Assembly: GCA_964390805.1 (NCBI GenBank)
Contig: CAYMKL010000014.1
Span: forward strand, 1-64,000
Length of the DNA: 64,000 nt
Direction: 5' to 3'
Source of the DNA: CAYMKL01 sp964390805
GTDB taxonomy: Bacteria; Chloroflexota; Anaerolineae; VGOG01
The position numbers and the translations under genes were made by a program. The number at the start of each line of letters is the position of its first letter. The stretch's first letter is position 1. Under the pieces are notes generated by a model. It had not been told where the DNA came from, did not search any database, and saw only the letters and a list, made by a program, of their open reading frames with translations. Shown here piece after piece: positions 48,501 through 56,151 of this stretch.

Positions 48501-51500
48501 CCAGGGACCCGCCGCTGCCGATGCTGCCTGGCGCATTCGCAAGGCGCGTCCAGGTGTTCTCCACCGGGTCGTAGCGGTAAAGGGCGTTGGAATCTTTGCC
48601 TGGGAAGGCGTAGAGAGCGCCAGCAGCCCAGGTCAGGGCGCCGCCCCTTTGAACCGGCTGGGGGATCTCATGGAGTGACGTCCAGCTATTGATAGCGATG
48701 TCGTAGCGACAGAAGCCTTGCTGCCCATTGCCGGCAAGCAGGTAGAGATGGCCGGCGCCATCAGCAGCCAGGGCAGCGCCTTCGCCGGGCACGATGAGAG
48801 TGTTCGCCCGTCTGTCCCAGGTGTCCGTGGATACGCTGTAACGGTAAAAACCCAACCAACCGCCCAAGGTAGCGTAGATATAGCCATCGCCGCCCGCAGC
48901 CAGAGTGCCACCCAAAGTCACATACTTACCCGGAGGCAGGTTAGTCGTCTCCTCCCAGGCATTGCGCTGGGGGTCATATACGAAGAACCCGACACTTTGG
49001 CTGCCCTCCGTGGCCCAGATGCGACCATCCCAGGCGGCGATGCGGCCGCCCCAACCCGTTCCTTCCGGCGCGCTGGCCTGCACCTGCCAACTGGGGGCCT
49101 GAGCTGGCATCGTCAAGGACGCGGGCTGCAGGCTCAATCCGGCATCCCCCAGGGCCAGGTAGGCTGTGCCGCTAGTCGCGACGAGCAGGTCATCCATCCC
49201 GTCGCCGTTGACGTCGCCTGCTAATGCGGCACGGGTGGCTTGGTCGGCGAACAACACCGCCTCGGCAGCATTGGGGGCGAGGCGGCCCGGCCAGCCGCGA
49301 TCGTGGCCCAGGAAGACGCGCACGCCCTTCTCGCTGCCCACCACCAATTCGTCGTAGCCGTCGCCGTTGAGGTCACCTGCATCCAGGTCCATAATCTCGC
49401 CGGAGAAGGGGCCGGCGGTTACATCGGCCGCCGCCAGGTTCAACTCTGGCGGCCAGCCGCCTGGCCGCCCGAAGAGCACGTGCACCGTGCTTGCCTGGAC
49501 GTTGGATATGGCCAGGTCGTCCAGATCGTCGCCGTTGAAGTCGCCCCAGGTGTTCAGGGTCAGCGCTCCGTCGCCGGTCGCCGGCTTCAGCCACACCGTG
49601 GCGTCGCCGGAGGCGTTCAGGGCGCCTTGTAGCGGCTTGGGCTGGGGCAGTGCGCCGAAGGGAGCCAACTCGTCAGCCGTCAGTTGCAGGGCTATCGGGT
49701 TGGTGCCCGTGACAGCAATGCCAGGTGCCTCGATCAAAGTGACCTGGGGTGGCGTGTTGTCCACAGTGACGTGCACCGCCGTCTGGCCGGTCTCCACGTT
49801 GCCAGCGCCATCGCGCGCCGTAGCCGCCAGGTCGAAGCGGCCATTGGGCCGCCCAGTGGGCAAGCGCAGGGTCGTCTGCCAGGCCGTCGCGTCTCCGCCG
49901 GGGTTGTCCAGGACGGCGTCTTGTCTGGGGCGAACGGGGCTGACCCGCACCTGGGCCACGCCGCTCAAGTTGTCCTGGGACTGACCGGTGACAGCCAGCG
50001 TGCGGTAGCCGTTGGCGCCGATGGGCACGGTGGTCTGGCTGCCGTCCGCTGGGCTCTGGATCGCGCTTTGGGGCGGGGTCTGGTCCACGACCACATGCAC
50101 CTCAGGGCCAGGGGTTTCGCGGTGGCCGGGGACGTCGGGGAAGACGTCGCTGGCCTGGGAGCGCAGGGTGTAGGGGCCGTCTGGCGGCAGTTCCCAAGTG
50201 TAGGCCCAGCTCTCCCGGCCGCTGGCCAGCCGCCATTGCTGGTCGTGGTTCACGTCTAGCTCGACCTTGCCCATCTGGCTGGTGGGGTCGCGAGCTTCGC
50301 CGGCTACCACCACGTGGCCGCCGGTGAGGAAGTCGCCCTCGGCGGGATAGAGGATGGTGGATTCGGGGGCGTCGCCGTCCACTTTGTAGACGAAGCGGTC
50401 GGCCATAGTGCGTGGGTCTCCCTCCCAGGTGTATTCGACGATGCCGGTGGTGGTGAGTACCGTGGTAGCTGTGGGGGAGATGACGTTGGCGGCAACTACG
50501 AAGGTAACCCACTCTCCTGGGTCCACCCCGCTGTAAATCGTCAGCCGCCGCCCCAGGGTGCCGTCAGGACACTGTGGGTTACGCTCGTAAATGCGATAGT
50601 GCACGTCGTGAACGCTGGTCAAATGCTGGAACAAGTCCAGGTAATCTATGGTAACGAGGTCTCCCATGCAGATGATCACGTCGGGGGCAATGGTCGCGGG
50701 ACTGAAGTTGAGGGCGGAGACGGTCACGCTCATGGGCGAACCGGCGGCGAGCACGGTATCGGGTGTGGGCTGGGGACTGACGATGACGGTCAGGCCAGAC
50801 ACGAAGGCGCGTGGGTTGGTGTTCAGCGCATACTCCTGATTATCGGTGAGACCGTCGCTGTCGGGGTCGGCGTTGTTGGGCAACGGCCAGGCCTGGGCAG
50901 GATCGAAGTGGCCTCCGAAGTCCATCTCCCAGCCACCCTGGAGCTCCGGCGTGCCGCCGGACGGGTGCACCACCCGCACCAGGTCTTTTTCGTCGCTCAG
51001 GCCGTCGGCGTCGGTATCGGCCCAGTCGGGGCGGATGTTCCACTTGAGCTCCTCGGCATCGGTGAGGGTGTCGCCGTCGGCGTCGGCGCGAACCGGATCC
51101 ACGCCCAGCTTGTAGCGCTGCTGAATCTCGTAGCTGTCCAGCAGGCCGTCGCCGTCGCTGTCTGCGCATCTCCAACTGGTCTTGCTCTTTCCCTGAACTT
51201 GGTCGCAGGCATAGTCGTCTTCTTGAGTGTCGGGCACGCCATCGGCGTCCTTATCGTAGTTGTGCAACGAGGGCCACTCCCACAGCCCGTCCAGGGTCTC
51301 AGGGAACACATCCACGTACATGTCGGAGAGGTCTTCTTCCTTGCTTTCTGCTTGGCCTTCGGTCTGTTCTGTCTCACAGAAGATGCCCCAGTAGTTCAAG
51401 GGGGAGCGCCAGCAGTGGCGGAAGGCGAAGCTGTAGCCCATGTCCAATCCAAACTTGAGGGGCAGGTTGATGGTTGGATCGGGCAAGGTGTAGTGGCCTT

Positions 51501-54500
51501 CCAGTGGATTGGTGCAAACCCGCCGCTCCGGATCGCCGTCCTCCTGGCAGGTCTCGCTGCCCCGCCAAAGTCCCACGGTGACAGTGACCGGCGCAGCGAC
51601 GTGGGCGTCAGCCCACACCTTGCTGCGGGCCACGTCATCCGCGCTGCCGTCTTCGGTGGCCACCACGTAGCCGCGGAAAGCGCCAGCAAGGATGAAACGA
51701 TTGCCCTTGGTGAAGCCGGCCTGGGCGTCGGCCAGTTTGGCGTTGGCGTCGTCGAAGAAGACGCTGTCCTCGTCTGGCATGGTCGCCAGCAGCTTGACCT
51801 CCAGCACCAGGTTGCCTAAGAACTCCGCCACCTTGCTCTCCAGGTCGTAGCCGAACCAACTGGCGATCCAGAAGATCAACTGGATGATGAAGACGATGAT
51901 CAGCCCCACCACGGTGAGCCCCAACACGAAGAAGATAATGGCCAGGATGGTGGCTCCGATGGCCATCTGCAGCGCCAGCCACCACTGCATGTTGGTGATG
52001 CCAGGCTGGCTGGTGATCTCGTAGAACATGTACCAGATCAGGGCAATCTGGATGACCAGCACGATGATGCCGGCCCACATCTTGGCGTTCTTCAGTCCCC
52101 ACTCCAGACGTGTCCAACTGCCCTGACTGGTACCGGCCCACTTGATGGCTCGGTAGACGCTTACGGTCTCCTTGGCCACGTTGGCCGCTTTGGTGACTTC
52201 GACCAGGAACTTGATCTCATCGGAGATGGCCTTGGTGGCAATGAGCACAGTCAGGATGAAGATAGCCGCCATCAGGACCATCTGAGTGACCCTCATGTTG
52301 CTCTTGGCCCACTTGAGGGTGTCCCACCAGCCCCAGCCAGCCCTCGTCTCGGCGGTGAGGTATTTGCCAAGCAGCTTGGGCAGCTTGTCCAGCGTGGCCG
52401 GCCCTGCGATTTTCAGGGCCTTGAAGACCATTCCGGTGGGGTCATCGGGATATTCGAGGTCGTGGCTGTCTATCTTCACCGCCGCCTGGATGCCCTGGGA
52501 GGCAACCAGCCAGAAGAGCTTCGTGGCCTGGAATTGCGAGCTACTGATCTGCCCTTCGGGAATCTCGTCGGTCTCGACCACGAAAGGGCCAAAGCGCTGT
52601 TCCACGCTCTGCAGCACTTCCTTGACGCTCATCAACTTCCAGCCACCGGCATCGTACTGGTATTGGCTGATCTGCAGGGCGCGGATGACCATGATGGGCG
52701 CGTCGCCCAGGTTGACTACCAGGCCGCTGTATTGCTGGCTGAAATCCTCCAGGCCCAGCTCCCCGCCCTGGTGTTCCGTGGCGTGGAGCAGGAAGGCGGT
52801 GTCTGCCTGGGCGAAGTGGGTGTCCAGCAGCTCGTTGGTCATGGTCATGGTGAGGCTCGCCACGGCTTCGTCGGCGTGCTCGAAGTCGTCACAGATGCTG
52901 ACCACAGGGGTTGGGATGAAGAAGGTCTGCGTGATGGGGTATGAGGTCGGATTGCGGAATCGCTCCACGACTTCGTCCAGGCGGTCGGGTCTGCGGTTTT
53001 CGCCTGTCTCCGACGCACGCCAGGGAGGAGTCTCCAGGAAGCTTTTCTCCAGGCCGAAGAACAGGGCGGCCAGGTCTCCCTCGTCATCGCGGTCGGGGGT
53101 GGCGAAGACCGCTGTCTCCATGCCGGCCTCTTTGCTGACGTGGGCACCGGTGACTGCGAACTGGTCGGTGTACACGTGCAGCGGGGTTTGGGCGGTCTCG
53201 ATTCGACAGTTGGTTTTGTCGTCCTCGTCGCAGACTTGGGTGTCCACCCTGGCCTGGATAACCCACACCAGTTCTACCTGTAGCTCGATGGCTCCACCTG
53301 GAGGTACGTCAGCGCCGGAAAAGGCGGCGCGGCTGTGGAAAGCGGCCGGGTAGCCGCCAGCATCCACCAAAGTCAGCGGGACGTAGAGGGTATCCTTGCC
53401 TGTATCAGGGTCGTGCTGCAAGGCGATGCCGTACTGGGTGGCCTGCATGGGGGCCACGTTGCTCTCCATGCGCAGCATGGGGATCAGGGTGAGGTCGTCG
53501 GTGCTCTGGTCCAGGTCGCGCATCTGGCCCCTGTCGTCGTCGGGCCAATCGAGGGTCTTGAGGGTGTAACGCAGGTGGTCGGCGTTGGTGGGGCGTAGCT
53601 CGAGATCAACGTAGATGGGGCCCTGGTGACCGCTGGGGTTGACGGTCAGCGGCAGTGAGGTTGTGCCAAACTCCGTTTGGCCTGCGCCAGATAGAGCGCG
53701 GAAGGGGGAGACGTCCACCTCATCGGGTACGCCGTCGCCGTCGTTGTCGTCGTCCCACAGGTCGGGCACGCCGTCCAGGTCGGTATCGAAGCGTTGGTCG
53801 AGAGGACGGGTGAGAGGGTTGGGACCACCCGCTTGGCCGATGGGGTAAGCCCACTCAAGGTTGTCCTTCAGGGAGTCGCGGTTGGTGTCGGGGTCCAGGG
53901 GGCTGGTGGCCCAGTGCTTCCCATTGTAGTCGAAGCCTTCCACTTCTAGTGTGTCGGTGATCAGGTCGAAGTCGCTGTCCACTGTGTCGGTGAAGGTGCC
54001 CAGGACCATTTCGTAGGCATCGCTGAGACCGTCCCTGTCATAGTCCTGGCCGTCGTATTTGAGCGCTAGCTCCTCGTAGTAGGCGGTGATGCCCAACTGG
54101 TCGCGCCAGGTAGCGGCCTGGGCGTCCAGCCGCGCCGCTTCTGGCGAACCAGGCGGAGCCGCGCCAGGGGTTGCCGCCAGGTCCAGGCCCTTCAGCAGGT
54201 CTTGCAGGGATGACGGCTCCTGGGGGGATGGCTCATCAGGAAGTGGCTCATCGGTGGGTGGTGCCGCTTCGGCAATAGACGGGCCGTAGCGGGCTTTGAA
54301 GCGGGCCAGCTTCCAGCCCGGTATGAAGGGCTGGATCAGCATGGCGATGATAACAAGGATAGCAACGCTGGCATAGACGCCGGGGCGCTGGCGGTAGGTC
54401 AGCAACATCGCTAGGCTGACCAAAGCCACCAGGAAAATCAATCTTTTCAGGAAACCGGGTTCGTAGTCAGGCACGGAACGAAGTGAAGTGCCGTTGGACG

Positions 54501-55335
54501 CCACTCCGCTGGCGCTACGTGGCTTAGTACGAGCGGCGGCTTCACGCAACCCGAAGTCGGAGAAGTCGGTCACGATGCGGGCCTCAGTGGCGTAGTCTTC
54601 GCTGGCGTCGGGCAGGGTCAGCTCCAGGATCTGCCGCCGGGGCAGGCCGTCGGGTCCGATCCACAGCTCGCCCTGGCCGCTCAGGGTCTTCAAGGATGCT
54701 GGCGGTTGCAGGCGGGCGCCCTGAGGAAGGTCGGCTGCTACCTGCTCTTCCAGGCGACGCCGCACGTGCTCGGCGAAAGCGGGTCCGTCCAGGATGAAAG
54801 CCAGGCGGTCGTAACGCACGCCACCTGCCTCCACGACCGTTAGCTCGCCCACCTCGCGGGCCGCCTCCAGGTAGGCCAGGTAGTCGCCAGTGGGTGCGGC
54901 AATGCCCGCCGGGTCATCCATGCGCTGGCGCTTGCCGTCCATGGTCACCCACGTCTCGGCGCCGATGCGTTCGACCTCGATGGGCGTTAGCTCGGCACCG
55001 GGGGGCGCCAGGACGGGCAGCAGGCGTAGGTAACTGTAATCGGGCAGGCGCACCTGTCCCTCGGCCCGCAGGGCCACGTGCTCGTCGCTGCGACCGACGT
55101 TGTAGATGGTCGGTTTGGGGATTAGCGTCTGCTCGATGTCAGCAGTGAAGGCGTAGCTACCGGCCTTCTGAGCCTGTTTCCAGGCATCGTGCAACTGGGC
55201 AGCGGGGTCGGGGGGTGAGGTGGCAGTGGCCAGTCCGGCCATGGTGATGACGAGGAGTAGTGCACCAAGCAGCAGGGAGCCCAGCACGAGCCAGATGCGG
55301 CGGGAACAGGACGTGAACGTATCCAATGCCTTCAT
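42568..55335 (-). CDS. giant exported multidomain protein (4255 aa)
   Basis: Start ATG 55335, 6 nt after AAAGGAG. Layout parallels the 3645-aa protein: signal helix (about 15-38), N-domain (AWKQAQKAGSYAF), two helices (about 295-345), TSP3 block (about 425-545), hydrophobic helix cluster (about 1008-1170), second TSP3 block (about 1355-1510). It then has FG-GAP/integrin-like repeats (GDFNGDDLDDLAISN, GDLNGDGYDELVVGS), three Kelch-type sets (e.g. YDPQSDTWQQKTDFPGATGW) and another FG-GAP set between Kelch sets. A CBM9-like module (about 3596-3680), DUF11-like and Ig-like modules follow. It ends RFWLPLVLKS. Likely a large adhesin or scaffold on the cell surface. Genes 42400 and 55335 look like an old duplication. 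Confidence 0.82.
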   Translation of the reverse strand: MKALDTFTSCSRRIWLVLGSLLLGALLLVITMAGLATATSPPDPAAQLHDAWKQAQKAGSYAFTADIEQTLIPKPTIYNVGRSDEHVALRAEGQVRLPDYSYLRLLPVLAPPGAELTPIEVERIGAETWVTMDGKRQRMDDPAGIAAPTGDYLAYLEAAREVGELTVVEAGGVRYDRLAFILDGPAFAEHVRRRLEEQVAADLPQGARLQPPASLKTLSGQGELWIGPDGLPRRQILELTLPDASEDYATEARIVTDFSDFGLREAAARTKPRSASGVASNGTSLRSVPDYEPGFLKRLIFLVALVSLAMLLTYRQRPGVYASVAILVIIAMLIQPFIPGWKLARFKARYGPSIAEAAPPTDEPLPDEPSPQEPSSLQDLLKGLDLAATPGAAPPGSPEAARLDAQAATWRDQLGITAYYEELALKYDGQDYDRDGLSDAYEMVLGTFTDTVDSDFDLITDTLEVEGFDYNGKHWATSPLDPDTNRDSLKDNLEWAYPIGQAGGPNPLTRPLDQRFDTDLDGVPDLWDDDNDGDGVPDEVDVSPFRALSGAGQTEFGTTSLPLTVNPSGHQGPIYVDLELRPTNADHLRYTLKTLDWPDDDRGQMRDLDQSTDDLTLIPMLRMESNVAPMQATQYGIALQHDPDTGKDTLYVPLTLVDAGGYPAAFHSRAAFSGADVPPGGAIELQVELVWVIQARVDTQVCDEDDKTNCRIETAQTPLHVYTDQFAVTGAHVSKEAGMETAVFATPDRDDEGDLAALFFGLEKSFLETPPWRASETGENRRPDRLDEVVERFRNPTSYPITQTFFIPTPVVSICDDFEHADEAVASLTMTMTNELLDTHFAQADTAFLLHATEHQGGELGLEDFSQQYSGLVVNLGDAPIMVIRALQISQYQYDAGGWKLMSVKEVLQSVEQRFGPFVVETDEIPEGQISSSQFQATKLFWLVASQGIQAAVKIDSHDLEYPDDPTGMVFKALKIAGPATLDKLPKLLGKYLTAETRAGWGWWDTLKWAKSNMRVTQMVLMAAIFILTVLIATKAISDEIKFLVEVTKAANVAKETVSVYRAIKWAGTSQGSWTRLEWGLKNAKMWAGIIVLVIQIALIWYMFYEITSQPGITNMQWWLALQMAIGATILAIIFFVLGLTVVGLIIVFIIQLIFWIASWFGYDLESKVAEFLGNLVLEVKLLATMPDEDSVFFDDANAKLADAQAGFTKGNRFILAGAFRGYVVATEDGSADDVARSKVWADAHVAAPVTVTVGLWRGSETCQEDGDPERRVCTNPLEGHYTLPDPTINLPLKFGLDMGYSFAFRHCWRSPLNYWGIFCETEQTEGQAESKEEDLSDMYVDVFPETLDGLWEWPSLHNYDKDADGVPDTQEDDYACDQVQGKSKTSWRCADSDGDGLLDSYEIQQRYKLGVDPVRADADGDTLTDAEELKWNIRPDWADTDADGLSDEKDLVRVVHPSGGTPELQGGWEMDFGGHFDPAQAWPLPNNADPDSDGLTDNQEYALNTNPRAFVSGLTVIVSPQPTPDTVLAAGSPMSVTVSALNFSPATIAPDVIICMGDLVTIDYLDLFQHLTSVHDVHYRIYERNPQCPDGTLGRRLTIYSGVDPGEWVTFVVAANVISPTATTVLTTTGIVEYTWEGDPRTMADRFVYKVDGDAPESTILYPAEGDFLTGGHVVVAGEARDPTSQMGKVELDVNHDQQWRLASGRESWAYTWELPPDGPYTLRSQASDVFPDVPGHRETPGPEVHVVVDQTPPQSAIQSPADGSQTTVPIGANGYRTLAVTGQSQDNLSGVAQVRVSPVRPRQDAVLDNPGGDATAWQTTLRLPTGRPNGRFDLAATARDGAGNVETGQTAVHVTVDNTPPQVTLIEAPGIAVTGTNPIALQLTADELAPFGALPQPKPLQGALNASGDATVWLKPATGDGALTLNTWGDFNGDDLDDLAISNVQASTVHVLFGRPGGWPPELNLAAADVTAGPFSGEIMDLDAGDLNGDGYDELVVGSEKGVRVFLGHDRGWPGRLAPNAAEAVLFADQATRAALAGDVNGDGMDDLLVATSGTAYLALGDAGLSLQPASLTMPAQAPSWQVQASAPEGTGWGGRIAAWDGRIWATEGSQSVGFFVYDPQRNAWEETTNLPPGKYVTLGGTLAAGGDGYIYATLGGWLGFYRYSVSTDTWDRRANTLIVPGEGAALAADGAGHLYLLAGNGQQGFCRYDIAINSWTSLHEIPQPVQRGGALTWAAGALYAFPGKDSNALYRYDPVENTWTRLANAPGSIGSGGSLAWNRGRYIYALRGQAKSHSYRYDLQTNTWEALPTVPEVVHEGGALAWLDGYLYAARGDRKPDFWRIYAPSIANVRLAGLGDINGDGLDDFAVADLDSGTVFLFQGRQDRTLAASTHVSVAHSVPDPALRTGAAVAGVGDVDGDGLDDFLVGEPGYNNDAGRVFLFKGRQPWPYTLFTSDADATLTGGSGDRAGSAVGPAGDVNSDSLDDFLVAGEGSRAWLLHGRTGGWPPLSGADATWTNGSSSPALSPCSGDANCDASPDLLIPAVGGRAGLFFGSVGSSCAVADTGVAQVEVGLGQVHDPTQPLTATLPVTWQQATASGGTWQANVVEPTEGLLRTYARGTDNVGNEASDPVAWTAGRWRTLPDVPQAVGDGGRMVVVGDRVYVTIGEGRRGFFSFPVRAAWQGPSAGGWQALAETPTDVRLGEGLAPAEDGGIYLLASDQLWRYNIATDTWQSVASSPSAIGTAAALASDGLGTLYALNSQQSKAFHRYAPARGWERLADAPAPAGREGIALAVHRTSNGVTIYALRGGYTSGFWRYDPARDVWDVLVGLPSIVGWGGALAWACIGSGECDSGDYLYAFAGNASGHFYRYHIPTGRWETMPNAPETIWEGGSLAWGQGGLFALRGQHWDGQSRYHSRHFWRWDDLLLVDRTPSQITWEPTATEVTAPSLVLTACVTDTLAGVQSVAFDVNGAPLPATYHPGSEIWSAAISAVEMGWQELARTPSYLTKGSRIAGWDGRIWAMALLRYPKNLFVYDPQSDTWQQKTDFPGATGWGAGLTAGGDGYLYATPGGNESFYRYDPLNDEWLWRANVPTAPYGGAALAGDGVGSLYLIVGVDMTTRQDRKDFYRFDIASNYWEKKADIPQAVTWGGAMTWATDAVYAFPGYGSAAFYRYSPATDTWTRLADAPDNIWDGGLAWDGARFIYALRGSRSTSALYRYDLHTDAWESLAATPGGFDEGGFAWLNGALYATAGYDSDAFWRYIPASKTVRPQAVDWLGNVDYGQERTIAVSVPDLGNIVENYADGDISTESLPPIEGTAVASQGIAQICVRTATTGSCIAPDGNPHRFHWAYARDFVVLSRWEDGAHNATASVRDTDGAEYVTDPVRIIVDATSPVASFTGPTGGSVITTTGRITVTGTATDATSGVTAVRFSPDNTASWREASQDGGTWSATWDVPRLDGQTWHLAVEATDRGGLTTQQRIALTVDNVLPGGLTPVTFNLEEGTHTGVGASLQATWNAATDGSGIAGTFVALDQITNTVPTAPAAGTSFSGSFDSPGDWYFHLRAADNASNWLIRHYGPWHVSDAGLGLSGGTSIVVVDGVVDIPHGEWLPEFHLLDEDVRTAGQTAQLYTQWDADDLFLGWQGGIWSLDGEAWFLFDTGAGGATDVAGHTLPFHAEYAFTVDEHDVASFLAWNGSTWVAVEDASVEYAHSSLGGTEVRIPLAALGQPVGLGFMAFAVPEDGGAAWAVFPATNPLAGPWTDAYTWPELGPQVMPSAGQPVADHTWLVVSSLQPPAVHLGQGSVITYEVRLGSSGLQAAEDARLTLEASPGLAYFSAEGDGACESCGPGSAIWAWQFGDLPSGEWRSLTVEAQVVDALTAGGAVTTTATLHTTWPDASPSDNLVTLSHAVDAEGLRVELTDPSGEDAVRPGWVTVLGTVPPGQGASAARVEVAVTVSEAPASADWQTAHGTLFWTGKVDVPEGVETVWVWARAWDVLGNVGPVAGTEMLVDAVGPQAAIEQPAVSPTLVGGRALEIAGRAFDSFPANGALNAVEIQLDGGPWGVVDQPVRQADGTYTWTWRWWLPAGEEGITYTLRVRAIDAAGNVGEPSVPVEVIVDAVAPTTTIAHPADGTWLEPDVTQVLVWGWSEDGVGVDRVEVSLDGGLTWRNAVLADGAEKLLAERSQSPTPQPETQNPKPETATLWAFAGTLPEDQVEYFIRARSGDRAGNAELTGPTVVVHMVVSRFWLPLVLKS
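42734..42775 (-). repeat. in-frame heptad array in the giant gene
   Basis: Plus strand TTTCGGG TTTCGGG TTCTGGG TTTCGGG. Read on the minus strand as a Pro/Glu/Lys tract (PQPETQNPKPETA) in the last Ig-like module. Confidence 0.7.
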
Positions 55336-55355
55336 GGTAAACTCCTTTCGCACTC

Positions 55356-55949
55356 CTATTTCCCCGCTAAGACATGCTCCAACCGCAATTCAGCCCCCGG
55401 GGGGATACCGTAGCTCTGCGGCGAGCGGTGGCCAGCCAACTCCGTGTCTTCCCACCACAGGCGGAGCTCGCTGGCTGGAAGGCCAGTCTTGGCCGCCAGG
55501 TCGGCCAGAAGTCGGTCCAGCGTGGCATCGGGCGCCACTTCCACAGCCAGCGTCTGGCCATCGGGTGTGTGGATGGTCAGTGACAACCCGGTAACGACGG
55601 AACCTGCAATCTCACTCCCCTGGCCCCAGGGGTGGAGGAGCATCCCTCCCACCACCAGGACCACGGCCGCTACCGCCAGCGCTGACGCCGCCTGTACAGG
55701 TGTCACCGAGGTCGAGAGCCACTCGATCAGTCGCTGCCAGAGGGAGAAGCGGGCCAGCGGTACAGGCAATCGCAGCGTCCGGCCAAGGAGCGCTGGCCGT
55801 TCCTGGGGGGCCACGATCTCGACCTGGACGCCAGGCGGCAGTTCGACACCCAGACGGGCTAGGGTGCCGGCTGGATCGAGCCGGAGCTGCTGCGCCAGGC
55901 CGGGGTCCGTCCGGGCCCGCCGGACGATGGTTCCAATCCTGGCCACCAT
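55356..55949 (-). CDS. membrane protein with NHLP-like N-domain and ubiquitin-like C-domain
   Basis: 197 residues from ATG 55949 (AAGGA about 8 nt upstream); ATG 55991 lies almost at the predicted transcription start. Residues 3-50 (RRARTDPGLAQQLRLDPAGT, GVELPPGVQVEIV) resemble nitrile-hydratase-like leader domains. One membrane helix follows at about 88-110, with Arg-rich sequence before it, predicting an outside C-terminus. Residues 122-197 align without a gap to the 76 residues of ubiquitin with about 21 identities by eye (TPDGQT, EVAPDATL, KTGLP, RL, YGI, LRL, ending LAGK where ubiquitin has LRGG). First gene of the operon leading to the giant proteins, 20 nt from the next start. Function unknown; conjugation is not implied. 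Confidence 0.75.
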   Translation of the reverse strand: MVARIGTIVRRARTDPGLAQQLRLDPAGTLARLGVELPPGVQVEIVAPQERPALLGRTLRLPVPLARFSLWQRLIEWLSTSVTPVQAASALAVAAVVLVVGGMLLHPWGQGSEIAGSVVTGLSLTIHTPDGQTLAVEVAPDATLDRLLADLAAKTGLPASELRLWWEDTELAGHRSPQSYGIPPGAELRLEHVLAGK

Positions 55950-56000
55950 CTCAGTGTTTCCTTCAGTCCGGTCTGGTGATTGGTACATCATGATATCTAC

Positions 56001-56009
56001 ATTATACCA
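56001..56009 (-). promoter_or_regulatory. extended -10 promoter (TGGTATAAT) of the ubiquitin-like/giant protein operon
   Basis: The minus strand reads TGGTATAAT, an extended -10 (TGnTATAAT). No good -35 is seen. Transcription would start near 55994, giving a leader of about 45 nt to ATG 55949. An OmpR-type regulator is encoded just upstream. Confidence 0.55.
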
Positions 56010-56091
56010 TTGAGAGCTTGTGGAGGGCTTAAGGCGCGGGGGGCATATCTTCAGGATTGCTTTAGATCTGTCGTGGGGATAAGTTCTTCTG

Positions 56092-56151
56092 ATGCGGGAA
56101 GCGTGAGGCGTGAACTGATCCTCCCGTTTTGCGTTTCACGTTATTGCCGAC
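56092..56151 (-). repeat. heptad hairpin at the 3' end of the regulator gene
   Basis: Minus strand left units AACGTGA AACGCAA AACGGGA and right units TTCACGC CTCACGC TTCCCGC, inverse arms. It starts at the regulator's TAA, and its unit type matches the array at 28657. Confidence 0.72.
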
